Below, one piece after another: positions 16,161-18,793 of a stretch of 18,793 nucleotides of DNA (positions within the stretch are counted from its first letter, which is position 1; each line of letters opens with the position of its first letter). Below the pieces are notes generated by a model. The model worked only from the letters and a program-made list of their open reading frames with translations, did no database searches and was not told the DNA's origin. The stretch covers positions 1 through 18,793 of the forward strand of contig JAHLWJ010000058.1 of NCBI GenBank assembly GCA_019057975.1. Reading direction: 5' to 3'. Source of the DNA: Promethearchaeota archaeon (GTDB lineage: Archaea > Asgardarchaeota > Lokiarchaeia > Sigynarchaeales > SOKP01). A program made the translations under genes and the position numbers.

Positions 16161-18245
16161 ATGGATAAGTTGCCATCTCAAGATTTTTTAACGTATCTAA
16201 ATAAGGTTATTAGAGACTTTGAGGATGAAAAAGTTAATGGAAAAACTAATGATTGGAATTTAGGAGTAATATATACTCCAAAGTTTATTGTTGATTATAT
16301 TGTTTCAAATGTCTTCAAATTATATTTTGAAGAGTTTTTCAATTTTCCACAAACCTCTAATACAAAATCCATTTTTGAAATTTTACAACAATTTTTATCT
16401 AAAAACCATTATCTAAAAACTAAATTCATCAAAAAACTCAACAATATTAAAATATTGGATCCTGCTTGTGGATCTGGAAGATTTATGATTTCTTCGGCTG
16501 AAAAACTTTATCGTTTTTATAAAACTCTAAATTCTGGATTAGATGATTACGAGGTAAAACAAGCCATATTACAAGAAAATCTATATGGGGTTGAAATTGA
16601 GAAATCTGCTTATATTATCACAAAATTACAATTAATATCTTGGCTTCTTTCTGGTAATGAAACTCAACATAATCTTCCTAATTTTAATACAAAAAATTTA
16701 AACCTAGAAGAGATTGACCAAATAATTGATGAGATTGACATTAAACTCAATCTATTCAACTTAGACTTTCTTTTAGAGTTTGAATTTGGAGAGTTTGATA
16801 TAATAATAGGAAATCCTCCTTATGTTGAAAATAAGAAAATAGATTCTAAATATAAAAATAAATTGTATGAAAATTTCAAGTCAGCATACAAATTATTTGA
16901 TCTCTCTGTTATATTTATCGAAAAATCGATTGAATTGATGAAAGAGAATGGCTATCTCTCCTTTATTTTACCTAATAAATTTTTATCGGCTGATTACGGA
17001 ATTAAAATCCGAGAACTATTAATAGAGAACATTGAACTTAAAGAAATTGTTAATATTTCTTCTTTATCTGTTTTTCAAAAAGCATCAACGTATCCAATAA
17101 TTATGTATTTTAAAAAGGGTAAATCTAGTGATAAGAATGAGATTATTATAAGAAAATTTGATGAACTTGATGATTTTCTGACCCGTAATGATTCAAATTT
17201 AATGAAATTGCCTCAGAAATTAATCAGTGGTCTTCCTTCTAATGTTATCCCTATTTCAGGTAATATTGATTTAATTGAATTTTTGTATAGTAAATTTAAA
17301 TCATTCAAGGATACCTTTAAGGATTTAAAAATCATATATCGTCCCTTTGGATTTTTGAAATACAGCAAAAATTTTGATAATATCAGTGAAGAACCCCGTT
17401 CTGATAAGGATCTCTTGTTGATCGGGACGGGAAATGTAGGAAAGTATCATATTAAATTTAATAAAAGAATAAAAATCGCCAAAAGAGATCTTGAAATTTC
17501 ATATTTTAATTATAATCCTACTTTTAAACCTATTTGGCAAGACCTCAACCAAGAAAAGATTATTTTTAGAGAAATTGCTAAAGAATTAACATGTGTCTAT
17601 GATCCCGGAATCTTTACTAATATAACTGGTTTATATTTCGTAAGAATCCCTTCGATAAATACTGAGAAACTATATTGTCTCTTAACAATATTAAACTCAA
17701 AATTATTGGATACAGTGTTTAAAACATTATTTAGTTCTCTTCACATGGCTGGAGGTTATTTACGATTTAACGGTAGTTTCATTAAAAGATTACCGTTACC
17801 AAGAAAATTTCCGGCGTTTCTATCACAATTGGGAAAAATTCTACAACTTCTTTCACAATTTAAATATGATTTTGATTCAAAAGAGCCTGAAATTGTAAGA
17901 AATCCTGTTATCGAGAGATTTAATAACAAATACTATAATGAAATACAGTGTTATCTTAAATTTTTTACAAGATTGAGCAATTCTTTGGTGAGTTTATTGT
18001 TTTTAGATGATTTTTATTTAGAGTCTAATTTAGATTATTATCTATTAAGAGAATTATTCGATTTAAAAATAGAACCACAAAAAGTTCCATACAAATTTTT
18101 AATTCCCCGATTCGATATTAATAATTATAAAATCTTTTCATTAAATGAATTAGATTCTGTTTTAGCTAAAATAAAAAAACTTTATAGCCGATTACATAAT
18201 AATGCAGGTTTAATAAATCAAATAGATGACCTAATGAAAAATTAA
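16161..18245 (+). CDS. N6-adenine DNA methyltransferase with fused target-recognition region (type IIG/Eco57I-like, no nuclease domain)
   Basis: This 694-residue enzyme is expected to methylate adenine in a specific DNA sequence using S-adenosylmethionine. The YTP motif (38-40), the SAM-binding DPACGSG (100-106), NLYGVEIEK and the catalytic IIGNPPY with NPPY at 218-221 follow in the order of gamma-class N6 methylases. The helix FDLSVIFIEKSIELMKENG and the strand LSFILPNKFL then match Eco57I/TaqI relatives. The second half (about 370-600) is a target-recognition region with YRPFGF, NITGLYFVRIP and a closing FIKRLPLP typical of type IIG enzymes. No PD-(D/E)XK endonuclease precedes the methylase domain, which starts almost at residue 1; type IIG enzymes are usually about 900-1,300 residues. 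No restriction, BREX or DISARM genes are visible, so it is an orphan methylase or half of a separated system. The ATG is 147 bases from the phosphatase start, divergent. Confidence 0.9.
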   Translation: MDKLPSQDFLTYLNKVIRDFEDEKVNGKTNDWNLGVIYTPKFIVDYIVSNVFKLYFEEFFNFPQTSNTKSIFEILQQFLSKNHYLKTKFIKKLNNIKILDPACGSGRFMISSAEKLYRFYKTLNSGLDDYEVKQAILQENLYGVEIEKSAYIITKLQLISWLLSGNETQHNLPNFNTKNLNLEEIDQIIDEIDIKLNLFNLDFLLEFEFGEFDIIIGNPPYVENKKIDSKYKNKLYENFKSAYKLFDLSVIFIEKSIELMKENGYLSFILPNKFLSADYGIKIRELLIENIELKEIVNISSLSVFQKASTYPIIMYFKKGKSSDKNEIIIRKFDELDDFLTRNDSNLMKLPQKLISGLPSNVIPISGNIDLIEFLYSKFKSFKDTFKDLKIIYRPFGFLKYSKNFDNISEEPRSDKDLLLIGTGNVGKYHIKFNKRIKIAKRDLEISYFNYNPTFKPIWQDLNQEKIIFREIAKELTCVYDPGIFTNITGLYFVRIPSINTEKLYCLLTILNSKLLDTVFKTLFSSLHMAGGYLRFNGSFIKRLPLPRKFPAFLSQLGKILQLLSQFKYDFDSKEPEIVRNPVIERFNNKYYNEIQCYLKFFTRLSNSLVSLLFLDDFYLESNLDYYLLRELFDLKIEPQKVPYKFLIPRFDINNYKIFSLNELDSVLAKIKKLYSRLHNNAGLINQIDDLMKN

Positions 18246-18318
18246 TTTTAGTTAAAAGGCAATTTTAAAATAGTCTTTCTTTAGGTACAATCGAATAAAA
18301 ATTAAATTTTAACAAATA

Positions 18319-18328
18319 TTATATATTT
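18319..18328 (+). promoter_or_regulatory. Candidate TATA box for the acidic Cys-cluster gene
   Basis: TTATATATTT ends 45 bases before the ATG at 18374, the same geometry as upstream of the GT87-like gene. It suggests separate transcription from the methyltransferase despite the shared strand. Confidence 0.4.
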
Positions 18329-18373
18329 AAAATATTAATTAGTAAAAATTTATTAAAATTGGGAGTAAGAATT

Positions 18374-18688
18374 ATGGCTAAAAAAAAGAGCGCTCCAAGT
18401 GAAGAAAAAGATCTTGGACTTCCAAGTGGAAAAATAGATGAAGATGGAGACGAAATAATAGATCTATCTGATTGGGAAGATAATTTAGAAGAAGATATTA
18501 TTTATGAAATCCCAGATGATGATGAAATGATCGCGGAGGAGTCTGAGGAAGAAGAACTTGGGATGGAAGTTGATGATGTTGTCAAAATGTTACGAGATGT
18601 AAAATGTAAACCTTGCCCAGGTTTGAAGAGCAAACCAGATTGTAAAATTGCTCATGATTATGGGTGTCCAAAACCAAAGAAGCCATAA
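18374..18688 (+). CDS. Unrecognised acidic protein with C-terminal four-cysteine motif
   Basis: I do not recognise a family for this 104-residue protein. It starts with a short basic patch (MAKKKS). Residues 10-68 are extremely acidic, with 29 Asp or Glu in 59 positions, and are probably disordered apart from a possible helix around 64-77. The tail is basic and holds C78-x2-C81-x8-C90-x7-C98, enough to bind one zinc ion or an iron-sulfur cluster, closing with KPKKP. An acidic arm joined to a metal-binding tail suggests a protein- or nucleic-acid-contact adaptor, but this is only inference. ATG at 18374 is chosen, with GGGAG ending nine bases upstream; an in-frame TTG at 18359 would add MGVRI. 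The gene lies 128 bases after the DNA methyltransferase and has its own TATA-like box and a T-rich terminator, so it is probably monocistronic. Confidence 0.8.
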   Translation: MAKKKSAPSEEKDLGLPSGKIDEDGDEIIDLSDWEDNLEEDIIYEIPDDDEMIAEESEEEELGMEVDDVVKMLRDVKCKPCPGLKSKPDCKIAHDYGCPKPKKP

Positions 18689-18693
18689 AAATA

Positions 18694-18733
18694 TTATTTT
18701 TTATTTTTTTATTATTTAAATGATTATATCATT
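18694..18733 (+). terminator. T-rich archaeal terminator with small palindrome
   Basis: Starting six bases after the stop codon, runs of T (18694-18717) form a typical archaeal termination signal. They are followed by the perfect palindrome AATGATTATATCATT (18719-18733). The T tracts are clear; the palindrome may be coincidental. Confidence 0.5.
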
Positions 18734-18793
18734 CTTGATTAGTGGAATATTTTGCTTTCAAATACACATAAACGCATTATATTAATCATTATT

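Noticed and set aside
16161..18688. A restriction-modification or BREX-like defence island at the right end
   Set aside because: Only a methyltransferase is present; the following acidic protein has no nuclease motif and has its own promoter and terminator signals.

Overview
This AT-rich window looks archaeal and is most likely from an Asgard (Lokiarchaeia-like) genome. The archaeal evidence is an Sm-like RNA-binding protein, a RIO2 kinase, a four-subunit pyruvate:ferredoxin oxidoreductase of the archaeal type (gamma, delta, alpha, beta as separate genes) and TATA-like boxes about 40 bases upstream of starts. The Asgard guess rests on a PPP phosphatase that reads like eukaryotic PP1/PP5, on multi-PAS soluble histidine kinases and on a bacterial-type MutS. 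It is an inference, because no marker such as rRNA or actin is present.

Layout from left to right: a short membrane protein of GT87 type; mutS, convergent with it and overlapping it by 4 bases; a broken C-terminal remnant of myo-inositol-1-phosphate synthase; an alpha/beta hydrolase; porG; two paralogous PAS histidine kinases on the opposite strand; porD-porA-porB; RIO2 kinase; a class I methyltransferase; an Sm-like protein; a PPP phosphatase; a 694-residue N6-adenine DNA methyltransferase; and a very acidic small protein with four C-terminal cysteines. Blocks alternate strand almost strictly, so nearly every junction is either tightly convergent (-4 to 77 bases) or divergent with a promoter-sized gap (about 120 to 280 bases). 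No stretch over 300 bases lacks a gene, and I saw no rRNA, tRNA, CRISPR array or transposase.

The central metabolic unit is pyruvate:ferredoxin oxidoreductase, which interconverts pyruvate and acetyl-CoA with ferredoxin reduction. Its genes keep the order gamma-delta-alpha-beta on one strand but are split by 4.5 kb holding the inverted two-kinase operon. Within porDAB, genes overlap or nearly touch and internal starts have strong Shine-Dalgarno sites, so it is one transcription unit, possibly including the RIO2 gene 43 bases downstream. The right half collects RNA- and signalling-related genes: RIO2, Sm protein and PPP phosphatase.

No complete new defence or mobile system is evident. The observations most worth checking are the kinase pair inside the por locus, the decayed inositol-phosphate synthase, a bacterial clamp-type motif in an archaeal MutS, a zinc-ribbon-like coding remnant just past the phosphatase stop, and the unrecognised acidic Cys-cluster protein.
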